A stretch of 64,000 nucleotides of DNA from Gammaproteobacteria bacterium (lineage in GTDB: Bacteria; Pseudomonadota; Gammaproteobacteria; Thiohalobacterales; Thiohalobacteraceae): NCBI GenBank assembly GCA_019911805.1, contig JAIOJV010000077.1, positions 1 to 64,000 on the forward strand, written 5' to 3'. How positions within the stretch are numbered: the stretch's first letter is position 1; every line of letters starts with the position of its first letter. Positions 17,494 through 25,724 of the stretch are shown piece by piece. Position numbers and translations under genes: made by a program. The notes under the pieces are model-generated. The model was not told the DNA's origin and ran no database searches. It was given only the letters and a program-made list of their open reading frames with translations.

Positions 17494-17772
17494 ATGGAGC
17501 TAAAACAATTCTTAAAAGCAGCAACCAAGCGGGAACGCGCTGATTTGGCCGTCGTCTGTAATGATTCTGTCTCGTATTTGTACCAACTGGCAGGAAAACA
17601 CCGATATGCCAGCGCATTGCTGGCGACCCGGATCGAGCAAAGGACCCGGAAAGTCGCCCTTGGGACCAAGGGCCGGCTGAAAGCGGTGTTGCGGGAGAGC
17701 TTGGTCAGGTATCCGGAGATATTCGTCGGTGTGGGTGAGGAACCGGCTGAATATGACACGTCAAATGAGTAA
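17494..17772 (+). CDS. Cro/YdaS-like DNA-binding protein
   Basis: A 92-residue protein starting MELKQFLKAATKRERADLA, with a compact helix-turn-helix (LAVVCNDSVSYLYQLAGKHRY, split by a loop, then ASALLATRIEQRTR) as in YdaS/Cro-type regulators. It is divergent from the S24 repressor and shares its operators, so it is the likely Cro counterpart that favours transfer gene expression. The ATG at 17494 is preferred to 17476, which would lie inside the operator. Its end overlaps the next gene by 20 bp. Confidence 0.75.
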   Translation: MELKQFLKAATKRERADLAVVCNDSVSYLYQLAGKHRYASALLATRIEQRTRKVALGTKGRLKAVLRESLVRYPEIFVGVGEEPAEYDTSNE

Positions 17773-19390
17773 GCGCGGCGCAGACAATATACCGGAATCG
17801 TCCACGTCTCCACCCAAAACTGGGCAGGCAGGAGTGCCTGACACGACCATACCGATGCAGGTGGAAATTACGCGCATAAAAGCCTACGACCGCAATCCGC
17901 GGCGTAGCGATAATCCGGAATACGATCGCATTAAGGCGTCGATTCACGCCGACGGCATGGATCAGCCACTGGTTATCACCTGCCGTCCCGGTGAAACCGA
18001 TTATGTGGTCCACGCCGGCGGCAACACCCGCCTGCGGATCCTGCAGGAATTGTATGAGGAAACCGGCGACGAGGCATTCTATCGGGTTCATTGTCTGTAC
18101 AGGCCGTGGAATCACGAATCGGACGTGCTCCTGGCACATCTGCGGGAAAATGATCTGCGTGGTGGCTTGAGTTTTATCGACAAGGCGCAGGCCGTATTAG
18201 ATGCCAAGCAACTGCTCGAAGAGGAAATGGCTATCGATAGCCTTTCGCAAAGGCGCCTTGAAACGATACTCAGAGAACGCGGCTACAGCTTGAGTCACGG
18301 GCTGATCTCTCAAATGGGATACGCGGTTCACACTTTGCTTCCGGTCATTCCGCGGGCCTTGCAGTCGGGTTTGGGAAGACCACAGGTGGAACGGATTCGC
18401 GCCCTGGACCGAGCCGCGCGTGGGATCTGGAAGAAACGGGATCTGGGTGATGACGAAACCTTCGATGCAGTGCTCGCGGCTTTATGTGGGCGATACGACG
18501 GACCGGAGTGGGATCTTGAATTGTTGCGCAGTGCTATTGAGACGGAGATTGCGGAAGAGGCCGAAGTAAGCATCCATACCATTCGAGTTGAACTGGATGC
18601 ACGCCTTGTTGGACGCGATATTGATCTTTCAATGCCTGATGGCGAATACGATACCGTTACATCGGGCGAAGCGGATTCTTCTCCGAGAGCAACTCCCGTG
18701 AAAGTAAAAGGCGTTGCCGACATTCAAACTTCTGGTGAGCACCAGGGCGACAGCACGAAGGCAGTACCTGATGATAAGACTCCTGTTGTTCAAGGATCAT
18801 CACGCGATAATGCGCCCAAGGTATCTGAGAAAGATTCAAATGATCCTCAAAACACTCCGATCGAATCACCAGACCGTTCGATACAAAGTTTGGAAACGCA
18901 ATCGATCACTATTGGCGAGCCCGGCCTCACAGATCTCAAATCCTTACGTGCCCGGGCCTGGACACTGGCCGCGCGCCTCGCGCAACGCAACGGCATCGGC
19001 GAGCTGGTTACACCACTGTCCGGCAAGGGGCTTGGATTCATTCTCTGCGACGTGCCGGATTCGTCGTTGGCCGATCAGTTAGACGCCGACACGCTCGGCC
19101 AAATCTCCATGCTGTGGTGGCATCTAGCCGCCTGTGCGGAGATGACCGTGGCACCGCTAGAAGCCGTCGTCGCCACCTTGTCCGATGACTCGATTCTTCG
19201 ACAGGCGCTTGAGAATCAGGATGCCGGTCTACTCTTCAATAGTGTCTGGACGCTGGATCCGGGGCACACCGGCTATCGACTCTGGCGTCAACTTAGTGAA
19301 CAGGACTGGCGGGATCTTCTCAGCCTGATGGATACCTACCGCCACATTCACCGTGTCGCGGAGGATTCCCAGACTCAACTCTGGGAATAG
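17753..19390 (+). CDS. ParB-family protein of the ICE
   Basis: A 545-residue protein resembling the ParB-like proteins of PFGI-1-class ICEs (TIGR03764). The N-terminal ParB/Srx nuclease-like domain shows the NPRRSDNPEYDRIKASI and GGNTRLRIL parts, followed by a helical DNA-binding region. A disordered Ser/Thr/Asp-rich linker (about 300-400) and a C-terminal helical domain with TrpTrp follow. GAGGAA lies 9 nt ahead of ATG 17753; ATG 17765 is an alternative. The overlap with the Cro-like gene suggests one transcript. It may bind the 15-bp palindromes seen elsewhere in the ICE, but this is untested. No ParA gene is present in the window. Confidence 0.88.
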   Translation: MTRQMSKRGADNIPESSTSPPKTGQAGVPDTTIPMQVEITRIKAYDRNPRRSDNPEYDRIKASIHADGMDQPLVITCRPGETDYVVHAGGNTRLRILQELYEETGDEAFYRVHCLYRPWNHESDVLLAHLRENDLRGGLSFIDKAQAVLDAKQLLEEEMAIDSLSQRRLETILRERGYSLSHGLISQMGYAVHTLLPVIPRALQSGLGRPQVERIRALDRAARGIWKKRDLGDDETFDAVLAALCGRYDGPEWDLELLRSAIETEIAEEAEVSIHTIRVELDARLVGRDIDLSMPDGEYDTVTSGEADSSPRATPVKVKGVADIQTSGEHQGDSTKAVPDDKTPVVQGSSRDNAPKVSEKDSNDPQNTPIESPDRSIQSLETQSITIGEPGLTDLKSLRARAWTLAARLAQRNGIGELVTPLSGKGLGFILCDVPDSSLADQLDADTLGQISMLWWHLAACAEMTVAPLEAVVATLSDDSILRQALENQDAGLLFNSVWTLDPGHTGYRLWRQLSEQDWRDLLSLMDTYRHIHRVAEDSQTQLWE

Positions 19391-19395
19391 TCGCG

Positions 19396-20004
19396 ATGGA
19401 CGGGACCAAAGAATCCGATCTGATCACGGCCGTGCTGATGTACGCGATCCGTTGCCTGGCCGAAGGGGACCAGGCTGCACTACGCAATATGAACTTCGGG
19501 CCGCGCGAAATCGAGGCGTTGCGCGAAATGAACCTTGCCGATCTCTATCGGGTCGAGTCGCTGCGTGCACATTGTCTGGAGATCGACCTCAATCGGGACG
19601 TGTACTGGCCGATGATCGATCACCTGCGCCGGCAGCGTGAGTCCGAGGAACTACAACAGGTGTTGATTGCTGCGGATGCGCCATTGGAGATGATGCAGAC
19701 GCTGTTCGGTTTGGGGTCCCGCGAATACACACGACTTCGTCGAATGTTAACTGTAGATCCTTCCGTCGGCCGGCCGGCAGAACCCGATGAAGAGAGTACG
19801 CATAAACTTTGGAACGCCTGGGTGCAACGGGCGGACCGTGAAGACGACGGTCCACTTGCACCGAATGAGTATCTTGTCATCCATCGTGACACCGGTATCT
19901 CGATGCGGGCCATATGGAACTTGACGCAACGCTGGAATCAATACGGTGATCTGACAGGACGAAGCGGTCACGACCCCTCGGAGCGAGCGTGTTCGGATGG
20001 GTGA
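19396..20004 (+). CDS. DUF2857-family ICE protein
   Basis: A 202-residue protein of the DUF2857 type found just after parB in many ICEs. It is helical, starts LITAVLMYAIRCLAEGDQ and has a possible helix-turn-helix in the C-terminal part (LVIHRDTGISMRAIWNLTQRW, split by a turn). It lies 5 bp after the ParB stop and overlaps the next gene by 8 bp, so it is in the same operon. It may be a regulator, perhaps a flagellar-activator-like transcription factor, but the function is not established. Confidence 0.8.
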   Translation: MDGTKESDLITAVLMYAIRCLAEGDQAALRNMNFGPREIEALREMNLADLYRVESLRAHCLEIDLNRDVYWPMIDHLRRQRESEELQQVLIAADAPLEMMQTLFGLGSREYTRLRRMLTVDPSVGRPAEPDEESTHKLWNAWVQRADREDDGPLAPNEYLVIHRDTGISMRAIWNLTQRWNQYGDLTGRSGHDPSERACSDG

Positions 20005-21280
20005 AGGTTCTCGTGGCCTACGACCCGAAACCCACGCACTGGATGCACTGATACAGGCGACCATAGAACGCGTACAACGGGAATCGGGTAATACACATGC
20101 CGACACCATGCTGTTCATGGGGAACCGGCATCAATCGTTCCCCACGCTGGTGGTGCAAGATCCCGTGCTCGAACCCGTGGACAAACTGGTGTGGATGGTC
20201 ATCATGTTGCAGGCGCAGGAGACCGGCGGTAGCACAGCGTTTCCCAGCTATGAGTATCTCGCCAAGAAAACCAATGTTTCCTCCACTTCAACCATCTCCA
20301 GGGCCATCGCTATTCTACGCACTACCCGCTGGCTGACCTTGTGTGCCCGTCTACGCGAGGCGAGCGGTCGTTTCCGCGGCAATGTCTACGCGTTGCACGA
20401 TGAACCGCTGCCGTTAGTCGATGCCCTGCATCTGGACCCCGACTACATGAATTTCCTGCGGCAGTCGCTCACGCATCACCATGCCCGCGTGCGTCTGGTC
20501 GCCAAAGGAGTGTTGGATACGATTGACGAGGACATCCATGAGGGTATTGATATCTGTGCCCAGGGGCATCCGATCGAACGTCGAATGCAAGCCGTGGAAG
20601 CAATCCAGCAGGATTCACCGCGTCGCTATTTTGCGTTCAGCGCGAAGGTGATGACCCGACTGCGAAACGTAGTCGAGGAAAATGGTTCAGATCACCGGGA
20701 CCAAAATTCAAAGCCGGGCGAAACCTATGTTCAAGTTAAGGACCCACAAATTTCGAGCCCACAAAATTTGAAGCCGGGTAGTTGTAGTAGTAGTTATATA
20801 AATAAAACTACTACTACAAAAAAAACAGAAGAGAATAAAATTTTCACTGGCACGGATGGGAACCCATCCCTGATCTATCCGAAGCGGCTGTCAGAGAACC
20901 AGCGTGCATTGGCGGATCGTTATTTGAACACCGTTTCTGCGGACGAACGCCAATCCATCCTTGATGAGTTGGAAGGGCGATTGCGTTCGGAGCAGAAGGG
21001 TATGAGCCCTGTGTATGATGAAATGCGCTTCCTGCACTTCTTGTGTCGAGCCGCGAACAAGGGTGAATTCGTCCCCAATCTTGGCATCAAGGTGCGCGAT
21101 GAACGCATCGAACGGGAGAAGGCGCGGCTGAGGTATCTGAAGCAACAAGAAGACAGCCTGGCGGAAGCAAAACGCAGAGAAGAAAACAGGTCGCATGAAT
21201 CCGGTCAACAACGGCTGGCCGAGATACGCAAGTCCCTTCACATGTCGGCACGGGTACAGTCAGACGACGAGTCTGGTTGA
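19997..21280 (+). CDS. STY4528-type ICE protein with winged helix
   Basis: A 427-residue protein resembling the STY4528 family of ICE/pathogenicity-island proteins. The N-terminal part has a winged-helix pattern (FPSYEYLAKKTNVSSTSTIS, then RAIAILRTTRWL). A repetitive Ser/Thr/Lys linker at about 255-280 is encoded by an unusual hairpin-forming DNA stretch followed by eight A. The C-terminal part is a charged helical region. Replication or regulatory roles have been suggested for the family but are not shown here. It ends the first backbone operon; 20 bp further on lies the first copy of the 15-bp palindrome. Confidence 0.78.
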   Translation: MGEGSRGLRPETHALDALIQATIERVQRESGNTHADTMLFMGNRHQSFPTLVVQDPVLEPVDKLVWMVIMLQAQETGGSTAFPSYEYLAKKTNVSSTSTISRAIAILRTTRWLTLCARLREASGRFRGNVYALHDEPLPLVDALHLDPDYMNFLRQSLTHHHARVRLVAKGVLDTIDEDIHEGIDICAQGHPIERRMQAVEAIQQDSPRRYFAFSAKVMTRLRNVVEENGSDHRDQNSKPGETYVQVKDPQISSPQNLKPGSCSSSYINKTTTTKKTEENKIFTGTDGNPSLIYPKRLSENQRALADRYLNTVSADERQSILDELEGRLRSEQKGMSPVYDEMRFLHFLCRAANKGEFVPNLGIKVRDERIEREKARLRYLKQQEDSLAEAKRREENRSHESGQQRLAEIRKSLHMSARVQSDDESG

Positions 21281-21300
21281 CGACGGATCTGAAACGAAGC

Positions 21301-21315
21301 GGTTACAGTGTAACC
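21301..21315. repeat. 15-bp palindrome, copy 1 (left edge of cargo 1)
   Basis: GGTTACAGTGTAACC is a near-perfect palindrome (arms GGTTAC and GTAACC around a central AGT). An identical copy lies at 37849-37863 and a one-mismatch copy at 24257-24271. It falls between the end of the first backbone operon and the first cargo block. Confidence 0.85.
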
Positions 21316-21438
21316 ACCATCCACTCGTCTTTATCCGTTTCAATCTCCTGATATCAACTACATCGAGCCAAGCAGGAATAAACTCTTTTCAGGTAGTACC
21401 GGATAGGGTGATAAATTCCCAATTAAATGCACCATTTC

Positions 21439-22050
21439 TCAGCGCTCTGGTCGCCGGAAAGTTTTGCGCGCGCGTTCAACTTTAACTCTGATTACGCAGC
21501 CCTCAACATGATCGTTGATCAACCCCATTGCCTGCATAAAGGCATACACGGTGGTCGGTCCGACAAACTTCCAGCCTTGCTTTTTCAGGTCTTTCGACAG
21601 GGCGGTCGATTCGTCAGACGTCGAGACGGTCTGAGGCGTTGCAAGCTGCTTTATGTCAGGTTCGTAACGCCAGATGAAGGCAGCAAGCGAGCCTTCTTGT
21701 TTGACGAGTTCCTGCGCCCTTAGTGCATTGTTGATGACCGCCTCGATCTTGCCGCGGTGACGGACGATGCCTTCATCTTTGAGCAATCGATTAACGTCAC
21801 GCTGGGTGAAGCGGGCTATCCTGTTAAAATCGAAATCGTGGAATGCAGCGCGGAAGTTTTCGCGTTTAGCGAGGATGGTGCGCCAGCTCAAGCCGGATTG
21901 AAAACCTTCCAGACACAATTTCTCGAACAAGCGATGATCGTCACTTACCGGGAAACCCCATTCCGTATCGTGATAGGCGAGAAACTCCGGTGCGGCACTG
22001 CACCACTGGCAGCGTGGTTTGCCGTCAGGACCTTTTGTCGTCTTGTTCAT
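21439..22050 (-). CDS. tag: DNA-3-methyladenine glycosylase I
   Basis: A 203-residue base-excision enzyme that removes 3-methyladenine from alkylated DNA. Family landmarks are RCQWCSAAPEFLAYHDTEWG (the first Cys and His zinc ligands), LCLEGFQSGLSWRTIL with the conserved Glu and Trp, and the C-terminal NDHVEGC with the other zinc ligands. The ATG at 22050 has GAAGGA ahead of it. It is the last gene of the leftward cargo 1 operon, downstream of YciI, TetR and ene-reductase genes, which suggests joint protection from alkylating electrophiles. Confidence 0.93.
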   Translation of the reverse strand: MNKTTKGPDGKPRCQWCSAAPEFLAYHDTEWGFPVSDDHRLFEKLCLEGFQSGLSWRTILAKRENFRAAFHDFDFNRIARFTQRDVNRLLKDEGIVRHRGKIEAVINNALRAQELVKQEGSLAAFIWRYEPDIKQLATPQTVSTSDESTALSKDLKKQGWKFVGPTTVYAFMQAMGLINDHVEGCVIRVKVERARKTFRRPER

Positions 22051-22088
22051 ATATTGTCCTTCATAAAAAAATGGCACAGGAAGAACAA

Positions 22089-22412
22089 TCAGTCGAGAAG
22101 AAACTGTAGCCGCTCATCGGCTTTTCCCTGTGTGATTTCCAGGATGTCCGCGCTCACCACATTTTCCGCGACAAACGGATCCTCATTTACTCTTTTTTGA
22201 AGGTCTGACAATGTTGTATTGTGCGCCACGATCGCGCCACCTGCATTGGGTTGAACACTGCCGGCCAACAAAAATATGCTGTCATCAAAACCGTGTTTTA
22301 TCCATTCGTTGTGGCCTTCCATGAATTGACCGGCCTGGCCCTTGTTGCCAGAAAATTTAAGCAGAACTATAAACACTTCTTTTCTCCTGTCGATTTTATT
22401 TGTGTGAGTCAT
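22089..22412 (-). CDS. YciI-like protein
   Basis: A 107-residue protein with a ferredoxin-like fold of the YciI/YCII type: FIVLLKFSGNKGQAGQFMEGHNEWIKHG in parts, FLLAGSVQPNAGGAIV and a DPFVAENVV strand. The conserved His and Asp of YCII domains are partly visible (EGH, EDPF). Function of the family is not settled; some members are small oxidoreductase-like or dehydrochlorinase-like enzymes. The start overlaps the TetR stop by 17 bp, so the genes are translationally linked. Confidence 0.8.
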   Translation of the reverse strand: MTHTNKIDRRKEVFIVLLKFSGNKGQAGQFMEGHNEWIKHGFDDSIFLLAGSVQPNAGGAIVAHNTTLSDLQKRVNEDPFVAENVVSADILEITQGKADERLQFLLD

Positions 22413-22980
22413 CAGTTAGTGTGGTCGATTCCAGCCACTCGCAAATCTGCTTGACTTCTTTTCTCACGAATTTCTCATCATGAAAGGTGCTTGCGAGCGT
22501 GGCGACACCCTGGCTCCAGGCAAGAACATGCATTGCCAATGCATCTGCATCTTTCTTGCGACCAAGCAAGATGAATTGCTGGCGTAACCAGGTGCGAAAA
22601 AGGGTGAAGACCTTGCTCGCTTCTTCTTGCGAGGTGTGATTCAGCTTGGCAAGTTCGGTACACAGTGTCCCTACGGGGCAACCGAAATAATTTATTTTGG
22701 ACCAATTGGTGAGCAGGATATGGATATAGCGCTTGATCCGATCAGCCGGATGGTCTTCTTCACTTTCCCAGCGCTCCAACATCATTCTGGTATTCGCCAG
22801 ACGCTGATCGATCACGGCATCCAGAATGTCATCCTTGGTTTTGAAGTGATAGTAAAAATTCCCGCGCGAGATATGTACGGCATTGGCAATGTCAGCAAAC
22901 GAGGTATGCTCGTAGCCTTGCCGATAGAAGAGCTGATCGGCGGCTTCAACAATGTGATCGCGTGTAGTCTTGTCACTCAT
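22396..22980 (-). CDS. TetR-family repressor of cargo 1
   Basis: A 194-residue regulator. The N-terminal helix-turn-helix is clear (TSFADIANAVHISRGNFYYH). The ligand domain has a cysteine pair in YFGCPVGTLCTEL at about residues 98-107; NemR and AcuR relatives sense electrophiles through cysteines in this region, so thiol-based sensing is likely. GGGAGG lies 9 nt ahead of the ATG. It lies 34 bp downstream of the ene-reductase gene, and two matching palindromes lie upstream of that gene. Confidence 0.9.
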   Translation of the reverse strand: MSDKTTRDHIVEAADQLFYRQGYEHTSFADIANAVHISRGNFYYHFKTKDDILDAVIDQRLANTRMMLERWESEEDHPADRIKRYIHILLTNWSKINYFGCPVGTLCTELAKLNHTSQEEASKVFTLFRTWLRQQFILLGRKKDADALAMHVLAWSQGVATLASTFHDEKFVRKEVKQICEWLESTTLTDDSHK

Positions 22981-23014
22981 GATAGAGACCTCCCGGCCAA
23001 CCGTACCTCAAGGG

Positions 23015-24106
23015 TCAGTTCGCGTAAATTTCTTCGCCATGATAAAGGGGATAGTCAGTGTAGCCTGCCTCGCCGCCACCGTAGAAGGTGTTTGGATCGG
23101 CTTCGGCTAATGGCAAGTCTTCCCGATAGCGGCGCACCAGGTCCGGATTAGCAAGGAATGGAATGCCGAAGGCGACTAAATCCGCGGCTCCGCTACGTAG
23201 AGCCGATTGGGCACGATCGAGGTTATAGCCGTTGTTGGCGATATAGGGGCCCGCAAAGTTCGAGCGCAAGGCGCCATAATCCAAGGTGCTGGACTTTGTC
23301 ATCATGTCGCCTTCGAGCACATGCACATAGGCCAAGCCACGCGGAGTTAACTGTTCGATGAAATAACCAAAGTGTGATTGCGGGTCGGAATCCGACATCT
23401 CATTAAAACTGTTCTCGGGGCTCAGACGCACGCCCACGCGCTGCGCTGGCCACACCGCGCAAACAGCATCGAGGATTTCGTTCAACAGACGCATGCGGTT
23501 CTGCTTGTTGCCACCGTATGCATCGCTGCGGAGGTTGCTGCCGTTGCGCAGAAACTGGTCGATGATATAGCCGTTGGCGCCGTGTACTTCCACGCCGTCG
23601 AAACCCGCGTGCTTGGCCATTTCGGCGCCACGTCGGAATTGCGCCACTATGTCCGGAATTTCATCGGTCTCGAGTGCGCGTGGTATCACGAAGTCTTGCA
23701 TGCCAGTATAGGTGACGGCCTGTCCCGCCGGCCGCAGCGCCGATGGACCGACAGGTATGGCGTTGTTAGGCAGCATGCTCGGATGGGAAATCCTGCCACA
23801 GTGCTGCAGCTGAATGAAAATGCGGCCACCGGCTGCGTGCACTGCATCGGTGACAGGTTGCCAGCTGGCAGCCTGGGCATTCGTGTAAATCCCCGGCGTA
23901 AAGGGATAGCCTACGCCTTCCGGTGAGACTGGGGCGGACTCGGTAACGATCAGACCGGCGCTGGCGCGTTGTTGGTAGTAGGTCACCATCATGGACGTCA
24001 CGATACCGTTTTCGTCGGCGCGATTGCGTGTCATAGGTGCCATGACAATACGGTTGGCGAGTGTCAGGTCACCTAGTTGAAACGGCTCGAACAAATCAGC
24101 GGACAT
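23015..24106 (-). CDS. Ene-reductase of the Old Yellow Enzyme family (NemA-like)
   Basis: A 363-residue FMN-dependent reductase that would reduce activated alkenes, quinones or nitro compounds with NAD(P)H. The TIM-barrel begins LFEPFQLGDLTLANRIVMAP. Active-site landmarks are HGANGYIIDQFLR (substrate-binding His and Asn) and VGVRLSPEN (FMN-contacting Arg), with a C-terminal GAADLVAFGIPFLANPDL phosphate site. Length is normal. AAGGAG lies 6 nt upstream of the ATG. It is the first gene of the leftward operon and is probably repressed by the adjacent TetR protein until electrophiles appear. Confidence 0.94.
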   Translation of the reverse strand: MSADLFEPFQLGDLTLANRIVMAPMTRNRADENGIVTSMMVTYYQQRASAGLIVTESAPVSPEGVGYPFTPGIYTNAQAASWQPVTDAVHAAGGRIFIQLQHCGRISHPSMLPNNAIPVGPSALRPAGQAVTYTGMQDFVIPRALETDEIPDIVAQFRRGAEMAKHAGFDGVEVHGANGYIIDQFLRNGSNLRSDAYGGNKQNRMRLLNEILDAVCAVWPAQRVGVRLSPENSFNEMSDSDPQSHFGYFIEQLTPRGLAYVHVLEGDMMTKSSTLDYGALRSNFAGPYIANNGYNLDRAQSALRSGAADLVAFGIPFLANPDLVRRYREDLPLAEADPNTFYGGGEAGYTDYPLYHGEEIYAN

Positions 24107-24137
24107 ATTGATCTCCTTGGGTCTGTCTCGGTTAGTA

Positions 24138-24184
24138 TAGGACGCATGTCCTAGGATGGGACTTAGAGTAGGACATACGTCCTA
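24138..24184. promoter_or_regulatory. Twin operators of the TetR repressor
   Basis: Two palindromes, TAGGACGCATGTCCTA (24138-24153) and TAGGACATACGTCCTA (24169-24184), share TAGGAC/GTCCTA arms with a 4-bp spacer and are 31 bp apart centre to centre, about three helical turns. They lie 32-78 bp upstream of the ene-reductase start. The form matches TetR-type boxes such as that of NemR. Confidence 0.85.
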
Positions 24185-24256
24185 TGGTGTCAAGGACCAC
24201 ACGGAGTGTAGGAAATATGAGACGTGCCAAATATTTGGAGGAGGGATGGATCTAGT

Positions 24257-24271
24257 GGTCACAGTGTAACC
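24257..24271. repeat. 15-bp palindrome, copy 2 (right edge of cargo 1)
   Basis: GGTCACAGTGTAACC differs from the copy at 21301 by one base. It lies between the cargo 1 promoter and the next backbone gene, so cargo 1 is bracketed by two copies. Confidence 0.8.
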
Positions 24272-24407
24272 AGCCTCAGCATTCACCGATTATCACTTCG
24301 CTAAACCAACCACGTCGAAGCGCGTATGAATAAGTTCTTGTCTGTCGGCACCGCTCATGGATTGATAGTGGGATTGTTCAATATCATCAGAATGAAGGGT
24401 ATGCCAC

Positions 24408-25217
24408 ATGATTTCCGGTAAATCAGATCCAGAACAGCGAATAGAACTGAATTCTGAAGAAGCAGCTGTCGATGCCGGTCCCGGTGCGCTCCGTGGGCAG
24501 GTCTGGCTAACGGTCCAGACCCGACAGGCGCAGCGGTTGATCCGTGGTCGTAACGGCAGTGCCGACAAACCAGCGATTATTGGTCTGGTGGGATTTGCCG
24601 ATCGACTGCGCGTAATCTGGCAGGCGTCACGCAATGACGATCCCTATGCCGATTGGTGGCTGATCAAGGTTCATGAGGTGCTCGAACGGATTCGCAATCT
24701 GGTCAAGAGCGAACAGGTGACGCTAGACGCTCGGCTCGAACAGCTCACCGCCCTGGAAGTGACGGTGGCGGAGTCGATGAAGCCGTACCGGATCGCATTG
24801 CAGTTCGCCAATCCCTACGCCTATCGGGGTGCACAGATGATCGCCGAATACGACAAGTTCGTACGCACACTATTGACCGCCCACCATGTGGGACTCCTGA
24901 ACGGTTCATCGACGGAGGGTTTGCTCAATACCTGTGCGCGCAGGATTCGAGGTGCTTTCGCGGTGCCGCAGGGCTATCAGTTTCTCGGTATCGATCGCGA
25001 GTCACTGAAGCAAGGCACTGCCAACGCAAGCCGCGCCCGTCAAATCATGGGTGAAGTGCCGGAAGACGTGTTGAGCGGTGCGCACTGTGCACCGCTTACG
25101 CCCCGTAAGGTCCGATTCCCTGATGAGGCGGCCAAACACATCCACCTTAAACCTGCTGAGTCAGTATCAAAGGCAGATATTCCGGAGTCGGTAAACGACG
25201 ACATCGGTGGGACTTAG
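24408..25217 (+). CDS. ICE protein, TIGR03761 (PFL_4669) family
   Basis: A 269-residue protein of the TIGR03761 type, a conserved backbone protein of unknown function in PFGI-1-like elements. Recognisable parts are LRGQVWLTVQTRQAQRLI, the GLVGFADRLRVIWQA segment and a conserved CARRIRGAF stretch. No membrane segment or enzyme motif is visible; it is mixed alpha/beta and likely cytoplasmic. It opens the second backbone segment, 137 bp after the palindrome at 24257. Confidence 0.82.
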   Translation: MISGKSDPEQRIELNSEEAAVDAGPGALRGQVWLTVQTRQAQRLIRGRNGSADKPAIIGLVGFADRLRVIWQASRNDDPYADWWLIKVHEVLERIRNLVKSEQVTLDARLEQLTALEVTVAESMKPYRIALQFANPYAYRGAQMIAEYDKFVRTLLTAHHVGLLNGSSTEGLLNTCARRIRGAFAVPQGYQFLGIDRESLKQGTANASRARQIMGEVPEDVLSGAHCAPLTPRKVRFPDEAAKHIHLKPAESVSKADIPESVNDDIGGT

Positions 25218-25292
25218 TTTTCACTGGTATGCAGTCCCTTCGTCGCCATAATCCAGTGACAACACGGAACATGACGGTAGGGTCGATAAAGT

Positions 25293-25673
25293 ATGGCTAA
25301 AGCAGCGGGAGGAAAACGCGTCGTACTCCAGCTCGATCCACGGGTGACGTTTGAGTCCCTTATCCTGAACCGGCTGGAGCGAATCCCTGAAGGCCGGCGT
25401 CAAGAGTGGTTGCGTGGGCTCCTGGTGCAGGGATTCCGCTATGAATGCCAAACGCTGCGGGTGGCGCAGGACGAGATCGATCCGCTGCAGATAGAGCGAC
25501 CACAGGGACGGGGTGTGTCAACGAGTAAACCGAGATTCGCATTCGCCACCTGGTTGGCGGAGCCCGCGTCTCGAGCAGACACGGCGACCAAAACAAATCC
25601 CGTGATGGTCGAAGAACACAGACCTGGTAGCCAGGGTAAGCCATTCGCAGGACTGAGAAAGGTGATCGGATGA
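25293..25673 (+). CDS. Hypothetical partner of ParM-like protein
   Basis: A 126-residue basic protein lying 51 bp upstream of the actin-like gene. Its start (KRVVLQLDPRVTFESLILNR) has a strand followed by a helix, which could be a ribbon-helix-helix DNA-binding domain like that of ParR or StbB; the C-terminal half is disordered. In actin-type segregation systems a small DNA-binding adaptor accompanies the filament protein, and this gene has the right size and position. The family is not recognised with certainty. Confidence 0.6.
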   Translation: MAKAAGGKRVVLQLDPRVTFESLILNRLERIPEGRRQEWLRGLLVQGFRYECQTLRVAQDEIDPLQIERPQGRGVSTSKPRFAFATWLAEPASRADTATKTNPVMVEEHRPGSQGKPFAGLRKVIG

Positions 25674-25724
25674 GATTGATCGCATAGATAAACAAAGCGG
25701 TATCAAAAAAATGGAGGAGAAATA

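Noticed and set aside
20785-20826. GTAGTAGTAG/CTACTACTAC hairpin as an intrinsic terminator
   Set aside because: On the coding strand it is followed by A and not T, and it lies inside an open reading frame.
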